A stretch of DNA of 56,674 nt from Marinihelvus fidelis (GCF_008725655.1 NZ_VYXP01000014.1:1-56674), one strand, 5' to 3'. Numbered from the stretch's first letter, positions 10,167 through 20,453 are shown. Numbers and translations: made by a program. Notes: generated by a model from the sequence alone, not told the origin.

Positions 10167-10836
10167 CCGACTCCATCAGCCGGTAGCCGATACCGTGGCG
10201 GGTCTGGATCATCTTGGTGCCGAAGGGTTTGTCGATCTGCGAGCGCAAGGAGTGAATGTGAACCCGCAGGCTGTCGCTGTCAGGCATCTCTTCGCCCCAG
10301 ACTTCTTTCTCCAGCTCCGCGCGCGTGACCACGTTCGGCGAAGACTCCATCAGGCAACGCAACAGCTTCAGGCCGATGGGATTGAGTTCGATCTCGGTGC
10401 CGTCACGGTTGACGGTCAGGGTGTCCAGGTTGTACTTCAGGTTGCCCACCTGCAACACCCGGCTGCCGCGATGGCGGCCGCGACGGCTGAGCACGTCCAG
10501 GCGCGCCTCGACCTCCTGCAGCGCGAACGGCTTGACCAGGTAGTCGTCGGCCCCGCTGTCGAAACCGGTGAGCTTGTCTTCCAGGCGGTCGCGCGCCGTC
10601 AGCATCAGCACCGGCGTGTCCTTGCCGGCGTCCTCACGGAGCTTGCGGCAGACATCCAGGCCGTCCATGCCCGGCAACTGCAGGTCGAGCACGATGGCGT
10701 TGAAGTCGTTGACGACCGCCAGGTGAAGGCCGGTAATGCCGTCACCGGCAAAATCGACGGTATGGCCGCGGTCTTCCAGGAAATCACCCAGGTTGGCCGC
10801 GATGTCCGGGTTATCTTCGATGATCAGGATATGCAT
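10156..10836 (-). CDS. Response regulator, OmpR/PhoB family
   Basis: DNA-binding partner of the adjacent kinase, 226 residues. The receiver domain (1-115) has the acidic pair in IEDN, the phospho-acceptor in VLDLQLPGMDG (Asp about 51), the TAR switch Thr and the KPF lysine. The C-terminal winged helix (about 130-222) contains the recognition-helix region DSDSLRVHIHSLRSQID and the wing RHGIGYRL. The stop of this gene lies 11 bases inside the kinase gene, a classic translationally coupled pair. Targets are unknown. Confidence 0.95.
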   Translation of the reverse strand: MHILIIEDNPDIAANLGDFLEDRGHTVDFAGDGITGLHLAVVNDFNAIVLDLQLPGMDGLDVCRKLREDAGKDTPVLMLTARDRLEDKLTGFDSGADDYLVKPFALQEVEARLDVLSRRGRHRGSRVLQVGNLKYNLDTLTVNRDGTEIELNPIGLKLLRCLMESSPNVVTRAELEKEVWGEEMPDSDSLRVHIHSLRSQIDKPFGTKMIQTRHGIGYRLMESDAV

Positions 10837-10864
10837 AGCTGTGACGAGTCCATTTCACGGACAT

Positions 10865-10909
10865 AAAGAAAGGCCCAAGCAGATGATATCAACACCTCGC
10901 TTGGGCCTT
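10865..10909 (-). terminator. Rho-independent terminator downstream of pilU
   Basis: An 11-base perfect stem (10870-10880 with 10899-10909, arm AAGGCCCAAGC) encloses an 18-base loop. On the minus strand it is followed by TTTCTTT. It lies between the pilU stop and the response-regulator start, so it would end the pilT-pilU transcript and isolate it from the two-component genes. Confidence 0.7.
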
Positions 10910-11058
10910 GACTGCCCCATGTGTCTTGCATCAGCACGATCTGCTGCCACTCGCACCCGCGCTCCATGTCGGTTTGCCAGTGCAGGCACAGTCTAGGCCC
11001 GCACGCGTTAAGGCCGGGTTAATCGTGACGGTGAATTACGTTAAGCCCCGTCACCCGG

Positions 11059-12177
11059 TCAGTCGAGCAACTCGACGTCGTGCAGGCGCTCGGACAGGGA
11101 ATTGGCGTCGCCGCCTTCCGACAGCTTGACCGCCAGGCGCACCTCGTTGGCCGAATCGGCATAACGCAGCGCGTCGTCGTAGGTGATCTTGCCTTCCGTG
11201 TACATGTTGTACAGGCACTGGTCGAAGGTGATCATGCCGTGATGGCCCGATGCCTTCATGATCTCCTTCAGTTCGGCGATCTCGCCCTTGCGGATGGTGT
11301 CCTTGACCAGCGGCGTAGCCAACAACACCTCGACAGCGGGCCAGCGCCGCGTGCCGTCCACCGACGGCAGCAGTTGCTGCGCGATCACGGCCTTCATGTT
11401 GAATGACAGGTCGAGCAGTACCTGTTCCTGCTGGTCTTCGGGGAAGAAATGCAGGATGCGGTCCATGGCCTGGTTGGCGTTGTTGGCGTGCAGCGTGCAC
11501 AGCACCAGGTGGCCCGTTTCCGAGAACGTAATGGCGTGCTCCATGGTCTCGCGTGTACGAATCTCACCGATCATGATCACGTCCGGCGCCTGGCGCAGGG
11601 TGTTGCGCAGCGCGACTTCAAACGATTCCGTATCGACGCCCACCTCGCGCTGGGTGACCAGGCTCTTGTCGTGAAAATGGACGTATTCGATCGGGTCCTC
11701 GATGGTGACGATATGGCCGCTCATGCGCGAATTGCGGTAACCGAGCATGGAGGCCAGGGATGTCGACTTACCGGTGCCGGTCGCGCCCACGAACAGGATG
11801 ATGCCGCGTTTCTCCAGCGACAGGTCATTGAGGATGTCCGGCAGGTTCAGTTCGTCGGTGGTCGGGATATGGGTCTCGATACGGCGGCAGACCATGCCCA
11901 CCATGCCCTGCTGGTAAAAGGCACTGACACGGAAGCGGACGTCGTTATCCAGCGACAGCGCGAACTGGCACTCGCTGGTGGACTCGAACTCCTCGCGCTG
12001 GCGCTCGCTCATGACGCCGTAGACGATCTCCTCGGCCTCCTCGGGCAGCAGCACCTCGGTGGTGAGCCCGCGAATCTTGCCGTTGACCTTGACGCAGGGC
12101 GGCGCCTCTGCGGTCACGAACAGGTCGGACCCCTTCTCCTCGTGCAATTGACGTAACCAGCCTTCGACAACGCTCAT
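11059..12177 (-). CDS. pilU: Twitching motility ATPase PilU
   Basis: Cytosolic hexameric ATPase of the type IV pilus retraction machinery; PilU works with PilT in families where it is known. The 372-residue protein shows the Walker A motif GATGTGKSTS, the Asp box TIEDPIEYVH, Walker B GEIRTRETMEHA and the His box ETGHLVLCTLHANN. The PilU-type C terminus is extended beyond that of PilT. The start is set at the ATG at 12177, which has AGGAG upstream; an in-frame open stretch further upstream has low-complexity sequence and runs into pilT. It begins 10 bases after the pilT stop. Confidence 0.95.
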   Translation of the reverse strand: MSVVEGWLRQLHEEKGSDLFVTAEAPPCVKVNGKIRGLTTEVLLPEEAEEIVYGVMSERQREEFESTSECQFALSLDNDVRFRVSAFYQQGMVGMVCRRIETHIPTTDELNLPDILNDLSLEKRGIILFVGATGTGKSTSLASMLGYRNSRMSGHIVTIEDPIEYVHFHDKSLVTQREVGVDTESFEVALRNTLRQAPDVIMIGEIRTRETMEHAITFSETGHLVLCTLHANNANQAMDRILHFFPEDQQEQVLLDLSFNMKAVIAQQLLPSVDGTRRWPAVEVLLATPLVKDTIRKGEIAELKEIMKASGHHGMITFDQCLYNMYTEGKITYDDALRYADSANEVRLAVKLSEGGDANSLSERLHDVELLD

Positions 12178-12187
12178 GGTGCGACTC

Positions 12188-13225
<1,038 letters not shown>

Positions 13226-13322
13226 ATACCCCTCCTGAACGAGACCCGCGTAGAGATACAATAGCGCCACGCCCCACCCCCGGGGCCCGACGCCGTGTAC
13301 TTCCTTGCACAACTGTTAAATT

Positions 13323-13343
13323 TGTTCTCGTAACCTTAGAACA
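13323..13343. promoter_or_regulatory. Inverted repeat in the pilT/yggS divergent region
   Basis: TGTTCT and AGAACA flank nine bases in an AT-rich part of the 137-base gap between pilT and yggS, 20 bases before the yggS ATG. The position suits an operator or promoter element, but the 6-base arms are short and could be chance. Confidence 0.25.
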
Positions 13344-13362
13344 TAACGGGGTAATTTCCAAT

Positions 13363-14052
13363 ATGGAATCCGCATCCGGCCGCCTGTCGGCCGTACGAAA
13401 AACCATCGCTGCGGCGTGTGCGGCCGCGGGTCGCGACCCCGCGGAAGTCAGGCTGCTGGCCGTCAGCAAGCGACACGCCGCGGACCGCATCCTGGGGCTC
13501 CTGTCGCTGGGGCAACAGGCATTTGGCGAAAACTATGTCAGTGAAGCCCTCGGGAAACAGGCAGAAATGGCCGATGCGGACATCGAATGGCACTTCATTG
13601 GCCCGGTACAATCGAACAAGACCCGTGACCTGGCGCGGGCGTTTCACTGGGTGCAGTCCATTGACCGGGAAAAAATCCTGCGCCGGCTTTCGGACCAGCG
13701 ACCCGCTTCGCTGGGCCCGCTGAACGTCTGCCTGCAGGTGAACATCGACGAGGAGGCACAGAAATCCGGTGCCGCGCCGCCCGAACTGCCGGCGCTCGCG
13801 GCGCTGGCCGCATCGCTTCCGGGCCTGCGCCTGCGCGGCCTGATGTGCATCCCGCGGGCCTGGGACGACCCGGAGAAGTCACGGCAGGCATTCGCCCGGA
13901 CCCGACACTGTTTCGAGTTGCTGCGGGCCGAGGGCCACGACATCGACACGCTGTCGATGGGCATGTCCGGGGACATCGCCCCCGCGATTGCCGAAGGCAG
14001 TACCATGGTGCGCGTCGGCACCGCCCTGTTCGGGCCACGCGACCCGTCCTGA
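13363..14052 (+). CDS. yggS: Pyridoxal phosphate homeostasis protein (YggS/PLPBP)
   Basis: PLP-binding protein that buffers free pyridoxal phosphate and affects amino-acid metabolism; it has the alanine-racemase-like barrel but no known enzyme activity. The 229 residues match the family. The PLP lysine is in LLAVSKR (Lys36). FGENYVSEAL, WHFIGPVQSNK and the C-terminal SMGMSGDIAPAIAEGSTMVRVG, which holds the phosphate, follow; Gly replaces the more usual Asp after MS. It is the first gene of a yggS-proC-yggT run. pdxH, another vitamin B6 gene, lies 2 kb to the right. Confidence 0.95.
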   Translation: MESASGRLSAVRKTIAAACAAAGRDPAEVRLLAVSKRHAADRILGLLSLGQQAFGENYVSEALGKQAEMADADIEWHFIGPVQSNKTRDLARAFHWVQSIDREKILRRLSDQRPASLGPLNVCLQVNIDEEAQKSGAAPPELPALAALAASLPGLRLRGLMCIPRAWDDPEKSRQAFARTRHCFELLRAEGHDIDTLSMGMSGDIAPAIAEGSTMVRVGTALFGPRDPS

Positions 14053-14079
14053 GCCGGCCACAAACTGGAGAACACACGA

Positions 14080-14892
14080 ATGCGCATGACCTTTATCGGT
14101 GGCGGCAACATGGCCACCGCCCTGATCGCCGGGCTGGCCAGTGAAAATGGCCCGTTCGAGGAGCTCCGGGTCGCCGACCCCTCGAATGATGCCAGGGAGC
14201 GACTGGCCGCCGACTATGGCGTGCAGACCTTCGCCGACGCGGCGGAGGCGATCGACGGTGTCGACGTCATCGTGCTGGCGGTGAAGCCCCAGGTCATGCC
14301 CCTCGTTTTCGAGACCCTGCGCGGAAAAGTCGCCCCCGGCACGCTGGTGATTTCCGTGGCAGCCGGCATCCGCGCCGGCGCCATCGTCGATGCACTGGGT
14401 GTGTCCGCCGTGGTCCGAGCCATGCCGAATACGCCGGCCCTGCTTGGCGCAGGGGTCACCGGGCTGTACGCCAGCCCCGGCTGCAGCGACGAGCAACGCG
14501 AAACGGCCCGCTCGCTACTGGCCATGGCCGGCGCCACCGTCAGCGTCGATGACGAGGGCCTGATCGACGTGGTCACGGCCGTTTCCGGCAGCGGGCCCGC
14601 CTACTTTTTTCTGCTCACCGAGGCGTTGCGTGACGCCGGCCAGGCGCTGGGGCTGGACGCCGAAACGGCCACCACGCTGGCCACGCACACGGCCCATGGC
14701 GCCGGCGTGATGGCACTGCAGGGCGGTGCCGATGTGTCCGAGCTGCGCCGCCGCGTCACGTCGCCCGGCGGTACCACCCAGGCCGCGCTCGAGACCCTGG
14801 GCGCGGGCGGCTTTGGCGAGCTGGTGGCCGCCGCCGTCGACGCGGCCACGCGCCGCGGCCGCGAACTGTCAGGCGGTGGTGACCCGGCATGA
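14080..14892 (+). CDS. proC: Pyrroline-5-carboxylate reductase
   Basis: Last step of proline synthesis: reduces pyrroline-5-carboxylate with NAD(P)H. The 270-residue protein begins with the Rossmann motif FIGGGNMATALIAGL. It carries AVKPQ, RAMPNTPALLGAG and the C-terminal helical dimerisation domain with AVSGSGPAYFFL and RRRVTSPGGTTQAAL (about 230-245), all family signatures. GGAG precedes the ATG. The stop overlaps the start of yggT by four bases, so the two are translationally coupled. Confidence 0.97.
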   Translation: MRMTFIGGGNMATALIAGLASENGPFEELRVADPSNDARERLAADYGVQTFADAAEAIDGVDVIVLAVKPQVMPLVFETLRGKVAPGTLVISVAAGIRAGAIVDALGVSAVVRAMPNTPALLGAGVTGLYASPGCSDEQRETARSLLAMAGATVSVDDEGLIDVVTAVSGSGPAYFFLLTEALRDAGQALGLDAETATTLATHTAHGAGVMALQGGADVSELRRRVTSPGGTTQAALETLGAGGFGELVAAAVDAATRRGRELSGGGDPA

Positions 14893-15425
14893 ATGTTTCC
14901 GGCGCCCTGACCTACCTGGTCAGCACACTCATCGACCTGTACATCACCGCTGTCATGCTGCGCCTGCTACTGCAGTGGGTCCGGGCCGACTTCTACAACC
15001 CGGTGTGCCAGTTCCTGGTCAAGCTGACCAACCCGTTGCTGGTGCCGCTGCGGCGCGTGATTCCGGCCATTGGCCAGCTGGACACGGCATCGGTGGTGCT
15101 GATGCTGGCCCTGGAGCTTGTCAGCGTATCCCTGGTGGTCTGGCTGGCACCGGGCACGGCCAGCTGGGAAATGGTGGCCATCCTGGCCATCAAGAAGCTA
15201 TTGGCCACCCTGCTGTGGACCTACTTCTTCCTGGTCATCATCATGGTCATCCTCAGCTGGGTCGGCGCCCGCGCGCGCCACCCGGCGATTCCGCTGGTGT
15301 TCCAGCTGACCGACCCGGTGCTGCGACCCATCCGGCGGCTGGTCCCGGCCATCGCCGGCTTCGACCTGTCACCGCTGTTCGCACTGATCGGCATACGCGC
15401 GTTGCTGCTTCTGCTAGGCTCATAG
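14889..15425 (+). CDS. yggT: YggT family membrane protein
   Basis: Integral inner-membrane protein of 178 residues made of two repeated YggT halves, each with two hydrophobic helices and a conserved RxL-P motif (NPLLVPLRRVIPAIGQLD at about 44-61 and DPVLRPIRRLVPAIAGFD at about 140-157). The family is implicated in ion homeostasis and, in other lineages, cell division or photosystem assembly; its biochemical role is not settled. The ATG overlaps the proC stop (ATGA). The gene order yggS-proC-yggT is widely conserved. Confidence 0.92.
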   Translation: MNVSGALTYLVSTLIDLYITAVMLRLLLQWVRADFYNPVCQFLVKLTNPLLVPLRRVIPAIGQLDTASVVLMLALELVSVSLVVWLAPGTASWEMVAILAIKKLLATLLWTYFFLVIIMVILSWVGARARHPAIPLVFQLTDPVLRPIRRLVPAIAGFDLSPLFALIGIRALLLLLGS

Positions 15426-15450
15426 GACGAGCCCACATCAGGAGGCCATC

Positions 15451-15885
15451 ATGAAAGCTTTCGCGACACTGCTCCTGGCCCTGTTCTCGGTTTGCGCCGC
15501 CAGCCAGGCCCTCGCACAGCAGTCGGTCACGGCCGACGGCTACACCATTCACTACAACGCCCTTGGCACCAGCCAGCTGACCCCACAGGTGGCCCAGGTC
15601 TACGGCATTCAGCGCTCTTCGAGTCGCGCGTTACTCAACATCACCGTGCTGAACGCCGATGATGAACCCATCGAGGCGAAAGTCACCGCACACGCGCGCA
15701 ACCTGACCGGGCAGCAGCGCGAGATCGATACGCGCAAAATCAGTGAAGGCGACGACGCCATTTACTACATCGGCGAGTTTCGCGTGAACAACATGGAAAC
15801 CTTCGACTTCACCGTCAAGGTGGTGCCTGAAGGCGCGAGCCGACCGGTCGAGGTGAAGTTCCGGCAGCAGTTCTATACCGAGTAA
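15451..15885 (+). CDS. DUF4426 exported protein
   Basis: Exported 144-residue protein with a signal peptide (cleavage near SQALAQQ). The mature part is a beta-rich domain, with GYTIHYNAL, VAQVYGIQRSSSRALLNI and a closing EVKFRQQFY. It matches the DUF4426 family, which usually sits behind yggT in Pseudomonas-like genomes. Function unknown. AGGAGG lies just before the ATG and the gene starts 25 bases after yggT, so it is probably the fourth gene of the yggS operon. Confidence 0.88.
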   Translation: MKAFATLLLALFSVCAASQALAQQSVTADGYTIHYNALGTSQLTPQVAQVYGIQRSSSRALLNITVLNADDEPIEAKVTAHARNLTGQQREIDTRKISEGDDAIYYIGEFRVNNMETFDFTVKVVPEGASRPVEVKFRQQFYTE

Positions 15886-15900
15886 CGCCGGCCGCGGGAC

Positions 15901-16497
15901 TCAGGGGAACTGGCGCTCGCGGCGCCATTCGCCGTTGTCGAGCGTGAACACGAAGCGGTCGTGCAGCCGCGAGCGACGGCCATACCAGAACTCGACCAGG
16001 CGTGGGCGGACCAGGAAGCCCGACCAGTGCGGCGGACGCGGCACGGGCCGGCCCAGGTAGCGCGCCTCGACGGCCGCCACGCGTTTAACCAGCGTTACAC
16101 GGCTGGCCATGGGGCGGGACTGGTCCGAGGCCCAGGCGCCTAACTGGCTGCCGCGCGGCCGCGAAGCGAAATAGGCGTCGGCATCGGCATCGCTGACCGG
16201 CTCGGCCACCCCTTCTACGCGCACCTGCCGCTCGGTCGCTTTCCAGTGGAACACCAGCGCGGCAGCGCCGCTGGCGGCCAGCTGGGTGCCTTTGCGGCTT
16301 TCCAGGTTGGTGTAGAAAACGAAGCCTTCCGGCGTGAACGCCTTCATCAGCACCATCCGCGACGACAGCCCGCCATCCACACCCAGCGTGGACAGGCACA
16401 TGGCCGTGGGCTCGACCTCACCGGCGGCGATGGCCTCGTCGAGACCCTCCCGGAAGCGTTCGACGGCCTCATCGGGCAGGGCGATTAAACCGGTCAC
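15901..16497 (-). CDS. pdxH: Pyridoxamine 5'-phosphate oxidase
   Basis: FMN enzyme that makes pyridoxal phosphate from the pyridoxine or pyridoxamine phosphate forms. The 198-residue protein shows SSRMVLMKAF and FVFYTNLESRKGTQL (FMN and substrate contacts), ALVFHWKATERQVRVEG, and the C-terminal substrate-binding RLHDRF and closing WRRERQFP. It starts with GTG whose TGA overlap joins it to the stop of the exosortase gene (16494-16497). This places vitamin B6 synthesis under the same transcript as an exosortase, an unusual pairing. The N terminus is slightly shorter than in E. coli PdxH. Confidence 0.95.
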   Translation of the reverse strand: MTGLIALPDEAVERFREGLDEAIAAGEVEPTAMCLSTLGVDGGLSSRMVLMKAFTPEGFVFYTNLESRKGTQLAASGAAALVFHWKATERQVRVEGVAEPVSDADADAYFASRPRGSQLGAWASDQSRPMASRVTLVKRVAAVEARYLGRPVPRPPHWSGFLVRPRLVEFWYGRRSRLHDRFVFTLDNGEWRRERQFP

Positions 16498-17036
16498 CCG
16501 GCCAGCGCCTCGCCACCGGGGGCGGCACCATCGCCCGGACGGTCGTCATTGCCACCATCGGCCCGAGGAATCCGCCGCAGCCAGATGAGCCAGACCACCA
16601 GTGCGTCGAGAATGATCAGCGCCTGCCACAGGTACAGGTGGAACCACTCGAACATCGGCTGGCTCCACTGGCCCAGGTAGAACAGGCTGATGATCCGGAC
16701 CAGGTTCAGCCCCTGGATGGCCAGGAAGCCAATGCCAAAACCGATAAGCTTGTGCTTGAACGGTGCTGGAAAGGCAAAAATCGCCGCGAACAGGATAATG
16801 ACCGCTTCCAGCCCGTTACAGCCACGCTCAATGCGAACCGCGAAGCCACTGGCCTGGTCACGGATGACGTTGCCGGTCGCGACCACGCCGTCATCGAACA
16901 GGGTGACAATCCACACCGAGATATCGGCGATCATCGAAGTGAACGGCAGGATGACGTGCTTTTCCACCGGCTGTAGAATTTCCAGTGAGAACAGGCCGAT
17001 CAACAGCACAGAAAAAATGATGAAAAACCGCAACAT
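16494..17036 (-). CDS. xrtH: Exosortase H (IPTLxxWG-CTERM type)
   Basis: Inner-membrane cysteine protease/transpeptidase of 180 residues thought to process and anchor proteins with a C-terminal sorting signal. The catalytic triad is visible: Cys in ERGCNGLEAVIIL, Arg in GLNLVRIISLFYLGQ and His in FEWFHLYLWQ. Membrane segments lie at about 3-18, 76-97, 100-120 and 135-155. The start was placed at 17036 (MLRFFIIF), the usual family N terminus; ATGs upstream (17075, 17159) would add a proline/arginine-rich head. No clear ribosome site supports any of them. None of the proteins encoded here ends in a recognisable sorting signal, so its substrates lie elsewhere. Confidence 0.85.
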   Translation of the reverse strand: MLRFFIIFSVLLIGLFSLEILQPVEKHVILPFTSMIADISVWIVTLFDDGVVATGNVIRDQASGFAVRIERGCNGLEAVIILFAAIFAFPAPFKHKLIGFGIGFLAIQGLNLVRIISLFYLGQWSQPMFEWFHLYLWQALIILDALVVWLIWLRRIPRADGGNDDRPGDGAAPGGEALAG

Positions 17037-17129
17037 GTGGAAAAGCCCGAATATGGCCGGCCGAATGACCCACATGGTAACGAATGGCGGCCCGTCACGC
17101 ACCCGCCCGGGGCGCGGACGGGCGGGCGG

Positions 17130-17669
17130 ATGAGCGCCGACGACGCGCGGCCGGGGCACAGAATCTTCCTGGTCGGCCCGATGGGTTCGGGCAAGACCAC
17201 CCTGGGCCGCCGGGTGGCCGACCTGCTCGAACTGGAGTTCGTGGACTGCGACGACGAGATCGAGTCATCGACCGGGGCGAGCATCAACCTGATTTTCGAC
17301 ATCGAGGGCGAAGCCGGCTTTCGCGATCGCGAGGCGCGGATGCTGGAGTGCCTGGCGCAACGCGACAACGTGCTGGTCTCTACCGGCGGCGGTGCGGTGT
17401 TGCTGCCGGCCAACCGCGAGCTGATGTCGCGAACGGGCACCGTGGTCTGGCTGAAGGCCACCGTGGACCAGCAGATCAGGCGCCTGGAGCTCGACCGCAG
17501 CCGGCCGTTGCTGCAGGCCCCGGACCGGCGCAAACGGCTGGAGGAACTGGCCGCCCAGCGCGACCCGCTCTACGAGGCGGTGGCCGACCTGGCCTTTACC
17601 TCCGGCGGCCGCGGCGTGCCCCTGGTCGCCCAGGCCCTGGCCAAAGCCCTGCGCGAGCACCATGACTGA
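17130..17669 (+). CDS. aroK: Shikimate kinase
   Basis: Phosphorylates shikimate in the route to aromatic amino acids. From the ATG at 17130 it is 179 residues, the family length. Walker A is GPMGSGKTT, followed by DCDDEIE (shikimate-binding Asp), GEAGFRDREA, STGGGAVL and the lid segment DRSRPLL. An in-frame open stretch from 17037 lacks domain content and overlaps the divergent exosortase promoter region. aroB follows after 17 bases, the standard aroK-aroB operon. Confidence 0.96.
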   Translation: MSADDARPGHRIFLVGPMGSGKTTLGRRVADLLELEFVDCDDEIESSTGASINLIFDIEGEAGFRDREARMLECLAQRDNVLVSTGGGAVLLPANRELMSRTGTVVWLKATVDQQIRRLELDRSRPLLQAPDRRKRLEELAAQRDPLYEAVADLAFTSGGRGVPLVAQALAKALREHHD

Positions 17670-17686
17670 ATGAGCAAGGAAACCCC

Positions 17687-18781
17687 ATGAGAACCATCGA
17701 TATCCCCCTGGGTGACCGGTCCTACCCGGTCCGGATCGGCGAAGGCCTGCTGGCCGACCCGGCCGCCTGGGCACCCCATGTCGGCCAGGCACCCATCCTG
17801 ATCGTCACCAACGAAACCGTGGCGCCGCTGTACCTGCCCGCCGTGCTGGGCGCGTTGAAAGGTCATGATGTCGACACCTTTACGATGGCCGATGGCGAGG
17901 CGGAGAAAAACTGGGACAACTGGCGGGCGCTGATCGGCCGCCTGGCCGACCGCCACGCCCCGCGCGACACCACGCTGGTGGCGCTGGGCGGCGGCGTGGT
18001 CGGCGACCTCTGCGGCTTTGCCGCGGCCACGTGGATGCGCGGTATCCGCTTCATCCAGGCCCCCACCACGCTGCTGGCCCAGGTCGACGCGTCGGTCGGT
18101 GGCAAGACCGCCATCAACATCCCCCAGGGCAAGAACCTGGTGGGCGCGTTCCACCAGCCGGCGGCCGTCATCGCCGACACCGCCACGCTGCGCACGCTGC
18201 CGCCCCGCGAGTATCGCGCCGGCCTGGCGGAGGTACTGAAGTACGGTGCGATCTGCGACGCCGGCTTTATCGACTGGATCGAGGCGAACATCGACGCGCT
18301 GCGCGCCATGGAGCCGGACGCGCTCGCCGAGATTGTCGAGCGCTCGGTCCGCTACAAGGCCGAGGTGGTGGGCGCGGACGAGCGTGAGCAGGGCGTGCGC
18401 GCAATCCTGAATTTCGGCCACACCTTCGGCCACGCGCTGGAAACGCACACCGGCTACCAGCGCTACCTGCACGGCGAGGCCGTGGCCATCGGCATGGTCG
18501 TCGCCGCCACGCTGAGCGAGTCCCGCGGGTTGCTCGCCCCCGGCCTGGCCAGGCGCCTGGCCGACATCCAGTCGGCACTGGGCCTGCCGGTGACCGTTCC
18601 CGCAGACATCGACGCGCCGGACCTGCTGCAGCACATGAAACTGGACAAGAAGAACCTGGCCGGGCGCCGGCGGCTGGTGCTGCTCTCGGCACCGGGCAAG
18701 GCCATCGTCGACGAGGACAGCGCCGATGCTGATATCCTTGCCGCCCTCAACGCCTGCCGGGCCGAAGATCCGGCGGCCTGA
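17687..18781 (+). CDS. aroB: 3-Dehydroquinate synthase
   Basis: NAD- and metal-dependent second step of the shikimate pathway, 364 residues. Signatures are the nucleotide-binding [19 protein letters not shown] (about 100-118), [19 protein letters not shown] with the substrate lysines, the metal ligand Glu in LAEVLKYG, and the metal histidine motif [19 protein letters not shown] precedes the ATG. It is co-transcribed with aroK; in many gammaproteobacteria a damX-type gene follows, but here hemE does. Confidence 0.97.
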   Translation: MRTIDIPLGDRSYPVRIGEGLLADPAAWAPHVGQAPILIVTNETVAPLYLPAVLGALKGHDVDTFTMADGEAEKNWDNWRALIGRLADRHAPRDTTLVALGGGVVGDLCGFAAATWMRGIRFIQAPTTLLAQVDASVGGKTAINIPQGKNLVGAFHQPAAVIADTATLRTLPPREYRAGLAEVLKYGAICDAGFIDWIEANIDALRAMEPDALAEIVERSVRYKAEVVGADEREQGVRAILNFGHTFGHALETHTGYQRYLHGEAVAIGMVVAATLSESRGLLAPGLARRLADIQSALGLPVTVPADIDAPDLLQHMKLDKKNLAGRRRLVLLSAPGKAIVDEDSADADILAALNACRAEDPAA

Positions 18782-18816
18782 AAGCCGAATACGGAACACC
18801 GAACACGGAAAGCCGA
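18782..18816 (+). repeat. Short imperfect repeats in the aroB-hemE spacer
   Basis: The spacer is built of reiterated units of the type GCCGAATACGGAA, ACCGAACACGGAA and AGCCGAATG. The last GGAAAG also serves as the hemE ribosome site. Such micro-repeats suggest replication slippage. Confidence 0.5.
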
Positions 18817-19884
18817 ATGACAGAACCGAAACACCGATTGCTCCGCGCCCTGCTGCGCCTGCCCGTTGACCGCACCCCGGTGTGGATCATGCGCCAGGCG
18901 GGTCGCTACCTGCCCGAGTACCGGGAAGTCCGCGCCAAGGCCGGCAGCTTCATGAACCTGGCGACCCAGCCGGAACTGGCCTGCGAAGTCACGCTACAAC
19001 CGCTGCGACGCTTCGACCTGGACGCCGCGATCCTGTTCTCCGACATCCTGACCATTCCCGATGCGATGGGCATGGGCCTGTATTTCGCCGAGGGTGAAGG
19101 GCCGAAGTTCGAACGCCCGGTACGTGACGTGGCGGCCATCCGCGCGCTGCCACGGCCGGACCCGGATGATGCATTGCGCTACGTCATGGACGCGGTTCGC
19201 CTGATCCGAGCGCGGCTGGCGGACGAGAAACCGCTGATCGGCTTTGCCGGCAGCCCCTGGACGCTGGCCACGTACATGGTCGAGGGCGGTTCCAGCCGCG
19301 ACTTTGCACGCGTCAAGGCACTGCTGTACGAAGATCCTGACGCCGCGCACCTGCTGCTGGGCAAACTCGCAGATTGCGTGACGGATTACCTGAATGCGCA
19401 GATCGAGGCCGGCGCCCAGGCCGTGCAGATTTTCGACTCGTGGGGTGGCGCGCTGGCCCACGACGCCTATCGGGAGTTCTCGTTGCGTTACATGGCGCGC
19501 ATCGTCGACGGCCTGAAACGCGAGCACGACGGCCAGAAGATTCCCGTGATCCTGTTCAGCAAGGGCTGCAACACCCAGCTCGAAGGCCTGGCCGATACCG
19601 GTGCCGATGCCCTGGGCGTGGACTGGACCATCACCCTGGCCGAGGCGCGCCATCGCGTCGGGCACCGGGTGGCGCTGCAGGGCAACCTGGACCCGTCCGT
19701 GCTGCTGGCTTCACCGGCCGCGATCCGTGCCCAGGCCAGGGCGACACTGGAAAGCTACGGCGACGGCACCGGCCACGTGTTCAACCTGGGCCACGGCATC
19801 ACCCCCGGTGTGCCGCCCGAGCACCTGGGCGCCCTGGTGGACGCGGTGCACGAATTCAGCCCGGCACTGCACGCCGGGTACTAG
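18817..19884 (+). CDS. hemE: Uroporphyrinogen decarboxylase
   Basis: Cytosolic heme-synthesis enzyme that removes four carboxyl groups from uroporphyrinogen III. The 355 residues carry the N-terminal signature [16 protein letters not shown] (about 21-36), [15 protein letters not shown] with the catalytic Asp, [26 protein letters not shown] and the C-terminal [20 protein letters not shown] lies before the ATG. Its TAG stop shares a CTAG palindrome with the stop of the convergent gene on the other strand. Heme made here may serve the bacterioferritin encoded at 36219. Confidence 0.97.
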   Translation: MTEPKHRLLRALLRLPVDRTPVWIMRQAGRYLPEYREVRAKAGSFMNLATQPELACEVTLQPLRRFDLDAAILFSDILTIPDAMGMGLYFAEGEGPKFERPVRDVAAIRALPRPDPDDALRYVMDAVRLIRARLADEKPLIGFAGSPWTLATYMVEGGSSRDFARVKALLYEDPDAAHLLLGKLADCVTDYLNAQIEAGAQAVQIFDSWGGALAHDAYREFSLRYMARIVDGLKREHDGQKIPVILFSKGCNTQLEGLADTGADALGVDWTITLAEARHRVGHRVALQGNLDPSVLLASPAAIRAQARATLESYGDGTGHVFNLGHGITPGVPPEHLGALVDAVHEFSPALHAGY

Positions 19885-20411
19885 TCGATCAGCTCAACCA
19901 GTACGGTGCGGCCCGATTCGACATGCTCCATGACCCAGCCGCCCATGAAATTCTTGTCGAACTTCACTTCGTTGGCCGAGCCGGAATAGTTGAACTTGCC
20001 CGGCATGCGCTGGCGCCAGACCTGGCCGTTGTCCAGGGCGAAGACCGTCTTGCCGGCCCAGCCGGCAAAGCCGCGGGCCCGCGCGGTGAATTCCTCGGGC
20101 GGCTTCTCCGGCTTCGCTGCCGGTTGCGCCGCCGCGGCCGCCGCCACCTCGGCCTCGACTTCGGCTTTCACCTCGGCCTTGACCTCGGCGCGCGTCTGGG
20201 TCACCGCCTTGTCACGGTTGTCCCGGAACCAGGCCCCGAGCCGGGCGAGCTCTTCATCAGACAGCTTGTCGAGGCCCGCTTCATTGAATTCTTCAGCCGA
20301 CATCAAGGCACGAAGATCGACACCCTCATCATCCGCGTGGGCCGCGAACGACAGGGCAAGACACAGGACACAGAACATCCCGAGCCGGGACAAAGTGAGA
20401 GTTTTCAACAT
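19881..20411 (-). CDS. Exported protein of unknown function with an alanine/glutamate-rich linker
   Basis: A 176-residue protein starting [11 protein letters not shown], with a signal peptide cleaved near AAHADDE. An N-terminal helical segment with [26 protein letters not shown] (about 26-51) precedes a low-complexity hinge of AEVKAEV repeats and an alanine run (about 64-85). A C-terminal beta domain follows, with [20 protein letters not shown] (about 100-119), recalling small conserved secreted proteins of Xanthomonadales. The ATG at 20411 has AAAGG upstream; another ATG 15 bases earlier does not. No function can be given. It ends convergently with hemE. Confidence 0.7.
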   Translation of the reverse strand: MLKTLTLSRLGMFCVLCLALSFAAHADDEGVDLRALMSAEEFNEAGLDKLSDEELARLGAWFRDNRDKAVTQTRAEVKAEVKAEVEAEVAAAAAAQPAAKPEKPPEEFTARARGFAGWAGKTVFALDNGQVWRQRMPGKFNYSGSANEVKFDKNFMGGWVMEHVESGRTVLVELID

Positions 20412-20453
20412 TGAACGCCTTTGCATCGCTTACGCCGTTGAGTAGCCAAAAAG

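Noticed and set aside
17570-18799. 409-codon open frame on the minus strand over aroB
   Set aside because: Antisense to a complete, well-conserved aroB; composition is that of a mirror frame with no recognisable motif.
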